The notes: a model not told the origin generated them from the sequence alone. A stretch of 64,000 bases of DNA from Aphanomyces cochlioides (GCA_019828595.1 JAHQRK010000003.1:3720001-3784000), one strand, 5' to 3'; counted from the first letter of the stretch, positions 1-10,958 are shown. A program made the numbers and translations.

Positions 1-2084
1 TATGGAAATGCTCGTTAAATTTGTCCCAATCTTGACCTTTGGCCAGCAAATGCAATCGTTGTTCTTGGATATATCGAGCTGGCGGAACAAATTCATGACA
101 ATCAGTGTGAGGGCAGAAAGCTGATGGTTTTTTCCCAAAGCAATTTCCACAATGCCATCTCGATTCAGTCGGACACACAGCACAGACGTAGCGAATCCCA
201 CGAACGAGCTCGAAGTAGCCGCGACAAGGATGAACCTTCCAAGTTTCATCCATGCAAGTGGCTTGCTGCAAAAGTTCCTCAAACGCATTCACGGCCTTCA
301 AGTTGTCAAATGAGTTGGTGGCCAATTGCAGCAAGTAGAAATCGTACAAAGCATTGAAAGACATGTCGTGGCGTGTACCGTAGAGCGTCAGGAGTTGTGG
401 CAAAACCTCTTCGGTATATTCTCGAGCTTTCACAAACTTGCCCATGCAATAGTACACCTTCCCAAGGTCTCGTATGCCTACAAAATTGTCAGATGACTGA
501 AAACCTGCCTGAAATTGTACATTTGAGATACCAAATATTGGTCGGACCAAGCTTGGAGATGAATTTTTCTCGCGATTGAACCAAAATGAGCACCGCCTTT
601 TCGTAGTGGCCCAAGGTGCAATAAACAATTCGAGTGCTGCTTAATACACCCCATGAGTCAATGTGGTCGGCGCCAAATGTTCGCACGAACGAGCTGTAAT
701 TATCCTGGAGCATTTTCAAGCAATCGTCAAAGCGATTACGGTGGCTGTACACAATGGCTAGTTAGCTACGAGAATCGAGCGTACTTTTATGCCACAAGCC
801 AAATTTGCGGCAGCTGGAATCGTAAGCCCCTTCAAGCCATTGCGTCGCTTCCATGAACTTTTTGTCGTGGATTAAATATCGCCCAATTAATGTCATGCAT
901 TCGATCGACAAGGTGTCGTCCATGCTGCTCGGGTGCTGGCAAATTTCGTACGCTCTCGACAGCATTTTCACAGCGCGGTCGTTGTCACCAATTTTTCCAA
1001 TGTATTTGCCATACAAAGCCAAAGTCGTCACAGTGTCCCCGATGGTGAAGGCCAAGTTGGCGCTGCTGATTTTCGAGAGTCTCTTGAAACAATGGCTCCC
1101 ATAAACTTCGACGATCGTGACTCGACGCCATGGACATTGCGAGTTTGCTCCGAACTCTCCACATCTCAGTGAAATCCTCGAGACGACAAATGTTGTTGGC
1201 ACGCTGGAAGTAGTCCTTGGCATGGCTGTAATCGCTCTTGTCAAAGTAAATGCTTCCCATTGCTTCCAAGTACTTGGCTTGCATCGCTGAAGTTGTCGTT
1301 GGCAGAGTGAGCTGACATTCCAAAGTGCGGATGATCCATGCCTCTAAAACTTGAAACACCATTCGGCCAACTTGGAAAAGCCGACGTCCGCCCTGATTTT
1401 CTTTTTGATGAATTTGCGGTCGGCTTCGACCGATGTACGTGACGTCTCGCTCTTGATGCTAGCGAGCATGCGATGGAATGCATTGTCTCCTTGGACAATC
1501 TCTTGAAGGAATTCTTCCTTTTGCGTCTTCCCTAGCGCGACTTCGAATCGAGCGTTGGCGATAATACTCTTCAAAGACGCACCACATTCTCGTGAGCGTC
1601 GAAGGATTGCTCCATGGACTCATGACCATCACGACATTGCCAATGCTCGTCAATGCGTCATGGACAATGTCAAACCAGTAGCTCGAATCGCGCCGTTTGT
1701 CTTGAATCTCATGCTGGTTGTTATTGAACATGCAAAACCAAAAGGATGTCGAGGCGCGTCCAAGCCATTCTCGGCAAAGAAATAGTTGAGAGCGTCAATC
1801 ACATCCAGGAAGCGATAACTCCACGAGTGGCTCACAAACCACTGAGCCGGTCGGACGTAGTCAGAACCATAAGCTGGGTCTTGAGCGGCATGGTCCACTA
1901 AGGACAACTTGGACGAAGCAGTCATGGGCAATACAAAGTTGAAGCAAACGTCGGCTGTACTGAGCTCGTCAAAGGCCACACGACCTCCATGGCGTTCTAT
2001 AAATGAATGCACAAAGGCCAGCGTCAAGCCAAGAGGTTTTTCACGAGCAGGGATCTCCTCAGCGGATTCTGAAGCGTCATCCAT
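1..2084 (-). pseudogene. TIR-like/TPR repeat protein, frameshifted, runs off left edge
   Basis: Reading starts at an ATG at 2084 and continues past base 1. The first ~60 codons are followed by FVSHSWSYRFLDVIDAL, then NNNQHEIQ, YWFDIVHDAL, SPWSNPSTLTRMWCVFE. This SHSW...WC-FE pattern is a TIR-like fold seen in stramenopile proteins. The centre and C-terminal part carry tetratricopeptide-like helices (YFDKSDYSHAKDYFQRANNIC; LGHYEKAVLILVQSREKF; CMGKFVKAREYTEEVL), resembling kinesin-light-chain repeats. Near the edge a Cys/His cluster (CAVC, HCGNCF, FCPHTDCH) could bind zinc. The frame changes near 1745, 1570, 1360, 1240, 750 and 500 with no splice sites that repair them, so this is a decayed gene, unless the assembly has errors. 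The last 480 bases are open in one frame. A signalling or immune-type role is inferred from the architecture only; the missing C-terminus prevents a firm family call. Confidence 0.6.
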
Positions 2085-2510
2085 CGAGATGAAGCGAGTC
2101 TGTAGATTTCACGTGGTCATTTTTGTGCTGGTCGATAATATTTTCAAGTTCAAGACTTTTCCAGCAGCATTTCAAACGATATGTGGGTTTACAGCTGGAC
2201 CGAGCAGAGAGTTGATTGCTCTGCAGTTATCACGAACAATTGACTTGAACGATCCTGGAGTCCAAAGTACCAAAAGACGGTGATGTCAGCATCAAACCTC
2301 CTCAGCACATTTCACTGGCATAAACAGTCAAATACTAGGGAACGTTTGGCCCTCTTCAAAGATACTAGACGCGAGCGTGCGATTTCCTAGAAATTCAAAT
2401 TGAAGAGTCTCAAACATGATTTGGGGAAGTCTACTATTAATACGACGTGGTTTGTTTCGACTCAGCCGGCGACTTTTAATAGCAAACGACACGCCTGGGC
2501 GTCGAAATTT
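2085..2510. other. Intergenic, no gene seen
   Basis: Sequence between the TIR-like/TPR start codon and the copia element. It should hold the promoter of the minus-strand gene. No conserved reading frame was recognised. Its last five bases (AATTT, 2506-2510) are the left copy of the copia target duplication. Confidence 0.5.
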
Positions 2511-2879
2511 TAACTCAGTATAGGTTGCACGGCAGAGTAGACTTTGCTAGATAGCAATACAACACAAGTTCTTGTTGGCAGGTGCCCGCAAAAATGGAAG
2601 TGGAAACCTCAGTCATAAGCCTTCATGGCTTCAGACTCCAACTGCCCGTTCTCCAGGCAGTTGGGTGGAAAACCACTCCCCGTCGAGTATATTTAAAAGT
2701 CATTCTTTAACTACCAAGGCTATCTAGTCTCATGTTCTTTCGTCTGTGTTGCAGTCAACTGTAGCATTTTTCTACAACTGCCTTACACACAGCCAACGCT
2801 CGCATCTTGGCAATCTCAAGCACAGGAAGGTGGCGGGGATGACCTCGTTGCCTCATGCAGTCGCAGGTATAATCTCTTA
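2511..2879 (-). repeat. 3' LTR of copia element 1
   Basis: 369-bp direct repeat of 7275-7643 with one mismatch. On the minus strand it begins TAAGAGATTATACC and ends ACTGAGTTA, giving short TAA/TTA inverted ends. A TATA-like stretch (GTATATTTAAAAG on the plus strand) lies in its middle. Confidence 0.95.
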
Positions 2880-2889
2880 CCTCCCCTTC
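2880..2889 (-). promoter_or_regulatory. Polypurine tract of copia element 1
   Basis: On the minus strand GAAGGGGAGG directly precedes the 3' LTR. This is where plus-strand DNA synthesis is primed in LTR retrotransposons. Confidence 0.8.
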
Positions 2890-2977
2890 ATCCATGCACA
2901 CTCTTCTGTTTTAATCTGCCTTTGATGCTTCGCGCAACAAGTGTACTTCAGGCCTTGATAGCAAGACTGTCTTTGAA

Positions 2978-3919
2978 CTAGATGCGCGTGTTGGCTTTTT
3001 CACTCACCCGTTGGACATTGCCTTGTTCAATTCGATTCCCTCGCTTGGGTTGCTTGTTGAGGATTCTTTTTGTATCCATGATACCAATATTCAAACACGC
3101 TTCCAAAAAGCGGTCTTTTGACAAAGCCTTGGTGTTCATGTCCGCTAAGTTTTCACTTGAAGCCACGGTGAAAGTTCTCAAACCGTGCTTCTCAACACAC
3201 TCTCGAACATAGAGGTGTCGGACTTCAATATGCTTTGTTCGCTTGTGTTTGCCGGGGTGATTACAAAGCCGCTCATCACCTTGATTGTCAATAATCAGGC
3301 TTGACGGAGCACATGGTAATACACATTCTTGAAGCAGTTGCTCCATCCAACGAATGTCTCGCGCTGCTGTGCTGGCAGCAATAGTTTCAGCATGGCATGT
3401 GCTTGTGCCAAGTACTTCTTGCTTTTCGCCCTTCGATGTAATTGTGCAGCCGTTCAACTTAGTAATGAACCCTGTGATCGAGCGGCGATCTTCTTCGTCA
3501 TTTGCCCAATCACTGTCAACCCATGTCTCAATACAAAGAGCATCGTATTTCATGGCTTCTCTTAGGTCAAACACTAAACCAAGATTGACAGTTCCCAAAA
3601 GGTACTTTAGCACTCGCAATGCCAGTTTCCAATGAGCAACGGTGTAGTCATTCAAATATTTGGATAGAACTCTCACCACATTCACCAACTCAAGTCTTGA
3701 TCCAGTAATCAAGTATTGAAGACAACCAATTAGACTTCGGTAATGATATGCCTTTGTGATAAGATCATCTTCCTTTATGCGTCTTGGTGGTTCCTTTTCT
3801 TTCCCTTGAGGAGTTGCTACAGGATTCATGTTCTCATTGCCAAATTTCTTGATGATATCCATAATGATCAAGAAATTTGGCAATGAGAACATGAATCCTG
3901 TTTGCTTGAGGAAACACAA
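2978..3919 (-). pseudogene. Copia RT C-terminus and RNase H (element 1)
   Basis: Shows the end of the RT_2 region (KAYHYRSLIGCLQYLI, WKLALRVLKYLLGT) followed by the copia RNase H: WVDSDWAND with the first acidic residue, then HAETIAAS, then IIDNQGDERL, and KHIEVRHLYVRE near the end. The N-terminal 30 codons are scrambled by an inverted duplication at 3819-3901, which also shifts the frame relative to the upstream RT. Not translatable as part of a complete polyprotein. Confidence 0.85.
3819..3901. repeat. Perfect 35-bp inverted duplication (hairpin) inside pol
   Basis: Arms 3819-3853 and 3867-3901 are exact reverse complements around a 13-nt spacer. Immediately beyond lies a short tandem duplication in which TGAGGAAACACAATC occurs twice (3907-3946). 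The right-hand arm makes the protein read an antisense copy of the KKFGNENMN segment. This looks like template switching during reverse transcription or repair. Confidence 0.85.
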
Positions 3920-3945
3920 TCAAAGTTTGTTTGAGGAAACACAAT

Positions 3946-4869
3946 CTACTTCCCAGGCACATAGTCAATTTCGATACCCAATAAATATCTCAAGTCTCCC
4001 ATGTCTGTTGTTTTGAACTCGGATTTCAGATTTTGTGTCACAGGCTCAGCAAGGTAATCAGGCCCAAGTAAGATTAGGTCGTCCACATAGATTGTCAGAA
4101 AAATGATTTCTTGACTGCCGTCATCTTCTTCCACCCATTTGATGTACAATCCATAGTCTTTCTCACATCTCTTGAAACCGAGTGTCAATAAATATCTGTG
4201 CAATGTAGAGTTCCACTCATGAGGTGCTTGATGCAAGCCATAAAGACTTTTCTTGAGAAAGCAGACCTTATCCTCTTGCTCTTGAACTTCCATGGCTTTC
4301 GGTTGTTCCATCTACACTTCGAAGTCATACATATTAACATTGAGAAACGCCGTAACAAAGTCGTACTGTCGAAATCGCCAGCCGCGCATTCCAGCATAAA
4401 GCAATACGGTTCTCAGGGTTTCAAATCTCACAACAGGGGCATAAGTTTGGTCAAAATCCATTCCTTCGACTTGTTCGTATCCTTTGATAACTAGTCTTGC
4501 CTTGTAGCGAAGATTTCCATCTCGATCTCGCTTGATCTTGTAAATCAATCGATTGTTGATCACCTTTCTTCCATGAGGTCGATCCACCAGTGTCCAAGTT
4601 CCATTCTCCATGAGCGAATCGTATTCTGTAGTCATCGCATTTCTCCACTTTTCGATCTCGTTCTCATGTAAACCAATCATTTGTTCGAATGATTTCGGTG
4701 TCATATCTTCAAGGCTGTTGTAATCCTCCAACAAGACATAGCAAGCATTGTCATTAAATCTTTTGGGGATTCTCACTTCTCGCTTGGGTCTAGACTTCTT
4801 TCCATCATCATTCCCAATTTCCAACTTAGAACCAACACTCTTCGTTTGACCTTCACTGGGGGCGCGCAT
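3946..4869 (-). pseudogene. Copia reverse transcriptase (element 1)
   Basis: RVT_2-type reverse transcriptase: IEKWRNAMTTEYDSLMENGT, WTLVDRPHGRKVI, YKARLVIKGYEQVEGMDFD, TYAPVVRFETLRTVL, then KSLYGLHQAPHEWN and the catalytic IYVDDLILLG. A single in-frame TAG at 4312-4314 splits it after the DFEV segment. The N-terminal ~80 codons are the charged linker between integrase and RT. Confidence 0.9.
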
Positions 4870-4937
4870 TCTTTTCCCAAGTCACGCGTTTACCTCAGCT
4901 TTGCCGTCAATTTTCTCTTCGTTGGAAGCAACATCAT

Positions 4938-6325
4938 CTAAGTGTTTTCTTGGTGGCTGTCATAGTCATGTTCATCATAACTGAGATCATCGACAAATTC
5001 ATCTTCATTCAGATCGCCACCATCACGGTTAATAAGAGGAACAGGGTGCTCAGGAATATCCACCACTGATAACCATACAAACGGAATTTCTTCCGGCAGT
5101 TCGTCAGCATTTTCTTTACTTGCCATTTCGAGTAAATGTTGCACGTAATTGGCTTTGACCGTCGTATCTTCATAGAATTTGACGTTGTCATATCGAGCCA
5201 AGCAAATTCTACCAGTTGAAAGGCTCAAAAGGCGATAACCTCGTGTTTCGCCATCATATCCCATGAAAAGACAAGGTCTTGAACGATGGGACAGCTTTCC
5301 ATCCTTGCGGTACTTCTTGTCCATAAACACCATTCCCACACATCCAAAAGGTTTGAGATGTTTCACACTTGGAATTTCATTGTGTACAGCTTCGTACGGT
5401 GTTCGTCCATCGAGTGCCTTTGTAGCCGTTCTATTGTCAGTGTACGTCACATATTGTATAGCCTCGCCCCAAAGTGCTTTGGGGGTTCCAGAAGCTGCGA
5501 TAACAGCCCGTGTCTTGTTCATCAGGACGTAGTTCGTTTTCTCAACCAAGCACACTTCGTGGGGCGTATATGGGTGAGACCATTGTTGTTGAACCTTCTT
5601 TCGTCTCATCACACCAGCCAGATATTCATTCCGAAACATCTTGTCATCATCTGATAAGACTGTTTTGACTTTCATCCCGAACTCAATTTCCATGTCCTCG
5701 ATGACTTTGATCAATGCGTTGGTCGCATCCTTCTTTCGTTCAAGAAGCACCACCCATTTGAACCGGGATCCCTCATCAATGACTCCAAGATAACACGTCT
5801 TTTTCGAAGGTGTAGTCGGTCCGTTCATGTATCCAATGTCAACGACTAGTTTCTCTAGCGGCATCGTTGTTCTGTGTGGGCTTGTGTTTTTGAAGGACAT
5901 CTTCTTCATCTTTGCTGCTACGCATGCTGCACATGTGCGCTGGTCACGAATGTCTACCTTGTGCAGTTTCATGCCATGAACAACTCCATTGCTTTACATG
6001 GCTTTGACAACATCCATGTTAGCGTGGGCAAGACGGTTGTGCCACTTTCTCAACTCGCTCTTATTCTCTTCCACAGGAGTTGACGTGTACAGGACTGGTC
6101 TCGACCGGAATTTCACGAGTTTGGCAATATGTCTGTACATACCATCTACCAATGCAAACTCAATCTTGACCTCTCCATTCACCAACCAACAATAATCATT
6201 GTCAAGAGAGTATTCCGCCAAGAGTCCAAACTGTTCCTTCATTCTCGTTTGGCTGATCAGGTTCACATTGGCTTTCCCATCATAAATGGTCGAGTTGCAA
6301 ATTGACGCTCCAACCAATTGAACTT
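4938..6325 (-). pseudogene. Copia GAG-pre-integrase and integrase (element 1)
   Basis: Begins in the GAG-pre-integrase zinc region (LRKWHNRLAHANMDVVKAM) and, after one in-frame TAA at 5994-5996, continues through CAACVAAKMKKMSF, completing the HHCC motif. The rve core follows: VVDIGYMNG (first Asp), VKTVLSDDDKMF (second Asp) and CLVEKTNYVL (Glu), then KPFGCVGMVFM and the tail ending in acidic repeats. The linker to RT is in a different frame. It joins the truncated gag directly near 6325, so protease is absent. Confidence 0.88.
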
Positions 6326-7270
6326 CTCCGAAACCTTCTCCAGATCACACACAGTAACCTTACTCGACTTGTCCAATGATGTGATCAAAAGTTCATTGGC
6401 AATGGCAGCCCGCTTCTTAAAATCAGCGTACTTCTTTGGTTTCACCGATTTGTTTGGTGACACCTCTTTGCCGCACATGATATTCCAAACACCTTGACGT
6501 TCAGCGACAGCTCTAATATCCTCACGATACGTAGTCCAGTCTTTGCCATCGAAAGGAGAAATTTTGAAGGGATTCGTAAACAATGCTTTCACTTCTACCA
6601 CATCATCGCTTCCACCACTAGATTGGCTCTCAAAATCACTGCAATTGCTTCCATCTCCGTGGTCGTCATAGTTACTATCGTCATCATCGGGGCTCGATCC
6701 ACCTTCATCAGCTGAAGCGTTAATTCCATCACCATTAGAAGTGATCAATGAGTATGTTTCGTCGCCCGACGATTCGTCTGGTAAGCCGTCCGGTCCATCA
6801 TCACCAGGATCACTAGGAGGTCCACCACCATTCAAACGCTTCGAACGTCTTACTCCCACAACTCCCAATGCGGTGCCTTTGCTAGAGTCTTTCTGTTTCA
6901 CCTCATTCTTCTTCTTGCTAGAGGTTTCATGCTTTTCGTGCTTTGGCAATTGTTTTCCTGGTCCTTTCGTGCTTTTGGATGGGTTTGAGGCTTTATTCAC
7001 TTTCTCCATCTCAAATTGTGCCAATCGGTTTGCAATTGGACTTCGCACACTTTCGTCAATATTCATTCTAACATCTTGAAGCACATCCTGCACAATTGCA
7101 CTCTCCAACTCACTCTGTGATGCAGCATTTTTTGCCTTCTTTTTGCTCACATCAGAAGGTTCAGCTTCATTGGATTCGTTTTCCATCTCATGATTTTGGC
7201 CACCAGCTTGAGCCTTTCGCTTTCCCAACTTTGCACTGCTAGCTCGCGTAATCGTAGCCGTTGGGCTCAT
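6320..7270 (-). pseudogene. Copia gag N-terminal part, truncated (element 1)
   Basis: Starts MSPTATITRASSAKLGKRKA at 7270, inside the primer-binding site. About 220 residues of charged low-complexity sequence (acidic runs such as SPDDDDSNYDDHGDG) precede the start of the gag core (INPFKISPFDGKDWTTYRED; AIANELLITSLD). The frame then runs into integrase sequence, so the remaining gag core, CCHC knuckle and aspartic protease are deleted. About 1 kb is missing relative to intact copia elements, estimated from family length. Confidence 0.8.
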
Positions 7271-7274
7271 AACC
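7261..7274 (-). promoter_or_regulatory. Primer-binding site, half-tRNA-Met type, overlapping gag start
   Basis: Directly inside the 5' LTR the minus strand reads GGTTATGAGCCCAA. The plus strand here is the anticodon stem-loop of a eukaryotic initiator tRNA-Met (GGGCUCAUAACC, anticodon CAU). This fits copia-type priming by a tRNA fragment cleaved at the anticodon. The gag ATG lies within this site. Confidence 0.8.
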
Positions 7275-7643
7275 TAACTCAGTATAGGTTGCACGACAGA
7301 GTAGACTTTGCTAGATAGCAATACAACACAAGTTCTTGTTGGCAGGTGCCCGCAAAAATGGAAGTGGAAACCTCAGTCATAAGCCTTCATGGCTTCAGAC
7401 TCCAACTGCCCGTTCTCCAGGCAGTTGGGTGGAAAACCACTCCCCGTCGAGTATATTTAAAAGTCATTCTTTAACTACCAAGGCTATCTAGTCTCATGTT
7501 CTTTCGTCTGTGTTGCAGTCAACTGTAGCATTTTTCTACAACTGCCTTACACACAGCCAACGCTCGCATCTTGGCAATCTCAAGCACAGGAAGGTGGCGG
7601 GGATGACCTCGTTGCCTCATGCAGTCGCAGGTATAATCTCTTA
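7275..7643 (-). repeat. 5' LTR of copia element 1
   Basis: 369 bp, one mismatch to 2511-2879. Followed at 7644-7648 by the AATTT target duplication. As the 5' LTR of the minus-strand element it should carry the promoter. Confidence 0.95.
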
Positions 7644-7648
7644 AATTT

Positions 7649-8353
7649 CATGCTTTTTGCTTGGTCAATCACGAAACCTCCAATTAAGCAGACAATTGAG
7701 TTCACGAGGAGCTCACCGCCTTTCCCCACAATATTCGACGAATCGCAAAAGTTGTTGTCTCTTCGGGCATTACTGCGCGTCGTTTATCTTGCCATTTTGC
7801 AAAAGAGCGATGGACCAGTTGAGCTCAGTCGTTGAAACTTCGTGGGGAAGCGGAATTCAATATCGCTTCTATTTGGTGTTTTGTCATCGAAGACTTGATC
7901 AACCTTCGACAGGAATATCGACGAAACGACGAACTCTCGTGTCGTTGCAATGTGTTTGAAGTTCATTCATGACACGACGTGTCGCGCTGTTTTCCACCCA
8001 CATGGATATTTCACGATTGAAATCGCACGGTCGTGAAAATGCTCAAGTACTTACTTGTCATCGGAAATCGTATCTCGGTTGAGTTATTCCATTAACCAAT
8101 AAACTTTAATGTATCTATTTCACCTTGTTTTAATTGGATAATAGTGACTGGGCTAGTAGTGCAATTGAGCGATGCCCAAGAGTCTGGGCTGAAAAACTAA
8201 GATAAACACAATAGAGTTCGCATCACAAGAGATTTCTATTCAATGGATGTTTGTCCTGCTGTATTTTCAGCGCGCTCAATTGTATCGAATGGTTAACACA
8301 ACTGTTGATATACGACTTGCTGATTTCGTTCCGTCTTTTATGACATGTTATTA
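7649..8353. other. Non-coding stretch, no gene recognised
   Basis: Continues the pre-insertion sequence interrupted by the copia element. Short open frames on both strands (for example 7784-7966 minus) show no recognisable domain. It becomes AT-rich towards the TA preceding the pogo-type inverted end at 8354. Confidence 0.4.
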
Positions 8354-8648
8354 CAGACAACGCCGGAAAAACTCGACACAGTAGTATTCAATACATCAGA
8401 TATGTATATAATTTTTCAAAAGTGGGGAAATTTGAATTAGCGTTTACATATTATCCAATCATATCACAATGAAATCCCGTCAATCAAATATCTTGAATTC
8501 TGGGATTTACCCTGTGATTGGTTGCTAAATGGCCCAAAATAGTGACATTTGATTGGTCACATGTAATGATGTCGATTACATCGCGCCATGTCCGCTCGAA
8601 TTCAAACTGAAGCAATAGAGATCGATGTAGCTCACTTAACCTTTAATC

Positions 8649-8851
8649 ATGCTGTGCGAATTTGAACTATGCCCTTCACCTGACCAAGAACGTTCATGTT
8701 TAATGTGTGGTGCTGTCTCGCACCACTTATGCTCGAATGAATACTTCAATTCTTTGCGAATTGAGCTGCCCCATGACGCCGCCTGTTGTTCTGTTGCCTG
8801 TGCTACCCAATATATTACTGAAGAGACCATCAATGACGAGAATCAGAAGAT
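8649..8851 (+). pseudogene. Cys/His-rich N-terminal part of pogo-type transposase
   Basis: Reads MLCEFELCPSPDQERSCLMC, then HHLCSNEYF and CCSVACATQYI. The paired Cys and His residues suggest a small zinc-binding module. It is cut at 8851 by the fold-back element and lies upstream of, and in the same orientation as, the transposase body, so it is probably the first coding part of that gene. No exact family was recognised. Confidence 0.5.
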
Positions 8852-9523
8852 ACTACACCATTTGCCGGTTTAGTTCGTTTAATTTGCGATATATTTCGTA
8901 TCACGTGCAATGTATTTCGTATGACTTGCATTTAATTTCGTGGTCGGCGACGAAAATCGATTTATATTTCGCATGACTTGCATTATATTTCATACCTCTT
9001 GCATTTAATTTCATATTTTTTTGCTTATATTTCGTATCACGTGCATTTAAATTCGTAGTAATGCAAAATATATTCAACGTCCTATTTAGATATGAAGTTT
9101 CATGTCTTGCAGTGTTGGCTTGAGCTATGAATTTGCGATGGGCAAGCGCATACGAACTCTGCCGAGCTTGATTGATGCTCGCATTGACTTATATGGTGAT
9201 TGAAGTATCCCATCAATTTCTTATGAGGTCGATAACAATTTTTTGTTAATTTTTCTATGTACTTTTTCTCTTTTCTGCGAATTTAAATGCATGTGATACG
9301 AAATATAAGCTAAAAAATATGAAATTAAATGCAAGAGGTATGAAATATAATGCAAGTCATGCGAAATATAAATCGATTTTCGTCGCGGGCCACGAAATTA
9401 AATGCAAGTCATACGAAATATATTGCAAGTCATACGAAATATATTGCAAATGATACGAAATATATTGCAAATGATACGAAATATATCGCAAGTTAAACGA
9501 ACTAAACCGGCAAATGGTGTAGT
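8852..9523. mobile_element. Fold-back element with ~210-240-bp inverted arms
   Basis: Left arm (8852-9058) begins ACTACACCATTTGCCGGTTT and is the imperfect reverse complement of the right arm (about 9280-9523). The arms are built of ~20-bp units of the form TGCAAGTCATACGAAATATA. The right arm has about four adjacent units (9402-9490) where the left has about two, so the arms are unequal. The middle (9060-9280) has no gene. No clear target duplication was found. It is inserted in the pogo-type transposase gene. Confidence 0.85.
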
Positions 9524-10764
9524 CACCACTACTAGCCGACGACCCCCATTACTGGCCTCCCGAATTACTCGTCACTACTTCCTTCGAGATCGAATTCGCT
9601 TGATCGAGCTGTTTGACACCATGTTACAACCAAAGATCAAACGATTTTGCTTGGAGCAACGAGTACCACGAGGAACATTCATGGGATGGCTCAAGAAGAA
9701 ATCAATTTACTTGCAAACACGAATCTCAGGGAAGAGAAGAACACTCAGTGGGCAAGGACAGCAGGAGATGGTGCCATTTGGTGGTGAACTGTTGACCTTC
9801 ATGAAGGATGTGCGACGGGAAGAGAATATCCTGACGTCCGCACATATGGTGACATGGATCAAAACGCATCACCCCACATGGCTCGACGCATATTTGGCAA
9901 ACAAAATGTCTGACTTACATGGTTACAACGCATTGCTTCACCTTTGCCAGCGTTTTGCTCATCGTCATGGATTTTCCCAACGTGTTTCCTGTGTTTCTCG
10001 GATGCGACAGCAAGAGCTCGAAGCTATTCAAGCAAGTTTTGCTCAACAGTTCTGGGAAAAATATGCTGACTACCATCCATCTGAGATCCTGAATGTGGAC
10101 AAAACTGGTGTCTATTATGATATGCCGCCACGTCGCATATGGGCTGAAGTTGGAAGATCATCAAAGGTGGATAAGTCCGAGAAGCATTCCGACCGATTGA
10201 CTGCTGTCTTGACCATTAGAGCTGATGGTATGCATGCATTGAATTCTCTCTGACTTTTTTCTAGGGAAGACGCTGCCGATTCTTTTATTGTAAATGGCAA
10301 GCCTGGAGGAAGAATTGAAATTGACGAAGTTCCATCATATCCTCCTGGTCATGTGTATGCTGTTCAAGAGGAAGCTTGGATGGATCATCGTGTGTGGCAA
10401 ATCTACTTACAAGAACTATTGAAACAAGAACTGGTTCCTGAATCTCCATCCGTGATTCTCGTTGACAACCTATCGTCTCATGTTAGTCAAGCCTCTATTG
10501 AGACAGTTTGCTTCGATTTGTGTGCTAGCTTAGAGTGTTTGCCCCCAAACTCGACCAGTGTTTGCCAGCCACTTGATGTTGGAGTGATGGGGCCGTTGAA
10601 GGCAAAACTGCGATCGCTGTGGTTGAGAGAAAAGCCTGTCACCACAGCCAGCGAAAAGCGCATGATGATGATCAAAAGAACGATCAAGGGATCTGGAATT
10701 CTTTGACAGAGGAAGTTGTTCTGAAGTCGTTTGATATGGCTGCGCCTCGTGTGATTGAACTCTA
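9524..10764 (+). pseudogene. Pogo/CENP-B-like DDE transposase, broken
   Basis: Contains a CENP-B-type DNA-binding region (VPRGTFMGWLKKK; HMVTWIKTHHPTWLDAYL; FAHRHGFSQR) and the DDE_1 nuclease: ILNVDKTGVYYDMPPRRIW (first Asp; Lys where DET is usual), VILVDNLSSHVS (second Asp), NSTSVCQPLDVGVMGPLK (third Asp). A 37-nt GT-AG intron is likely at 10228-10264. Directly after it one T appears missing in a T-run (near 10282), giving a stop, and another one-base shift near 10695 precedes the C-terminal helix (TEEVVLKSFDMAAP). The true 5' part lies beyond the fold-back element at 8649-8851. Confidence 0.85.
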
Positions 10765-10861
10765 GTAGAGTTGATAAAAATAATACTACTGCATTTTCGA
10801 TAGTTAAAGACTAATCATCACGTCGATTAATTGTGGGGATATTGGTCAAATCCTTACGCGC

Positions 10862-10878
10862 CCTCATTGTCCGCAGAA
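10862..10878. repeat. Target-site duplication of the LINE, left copy
   Basis: CCTCATTGTCCGCAGAA is repeated exactly at 20098-20114, immediately downstream of the LINE. The motif belongs to the tandem repeat at 20098-20285, so the LINE landed at the edge of that repeat. Confidence 0.9.
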
Positions 10879-10958
10879 CTTTCGTTTTTGCTTTGTAGGT
10901 TAAACTACCACAGCCCCCCAACGGAAAATCTTGCTTTTTAGGTGCTTTCGACAACGTC

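Larger units (their letters stand above)
2511..7643 (-). mobile_element. Ty1/copia LTR retrotransposon 1, defective
   Basis: A 5133-bp element lies on the minus strand. Its 369-bp LTRs (2511-2879 and 7275-7643) differ at a single base (GCACGGCAG versus GCACGACAG). It is flanked by a perfect 5-bp duplication AATTT at 2506-2510 and 7644-7648. Order on the minus strand is LTR, primer site, gag, integrase, reverse transcriptase, RNase H, polypurine tract, LTR, which is the copia order. The interior lacks the rest of gag and the whole protease and carries stops and frameshifts. Near-identical LTRs indicate recent insertion, so this copy was probably already defective and moved in trans. Confidence 0.95.

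Noticed and set aside
7261..7274. Part of a tRNA-Met gene
   Set aside because: Only the anticodon arm is present, directly inside an LTR; it is the retrotransposon primer site.
9402..9523. N-terminus of the pogo-type transposase (repeated QVIRNIL units)
   Set aside because: These codons are the arm repeats of the fold-back element; the real gene resumes at 9524.
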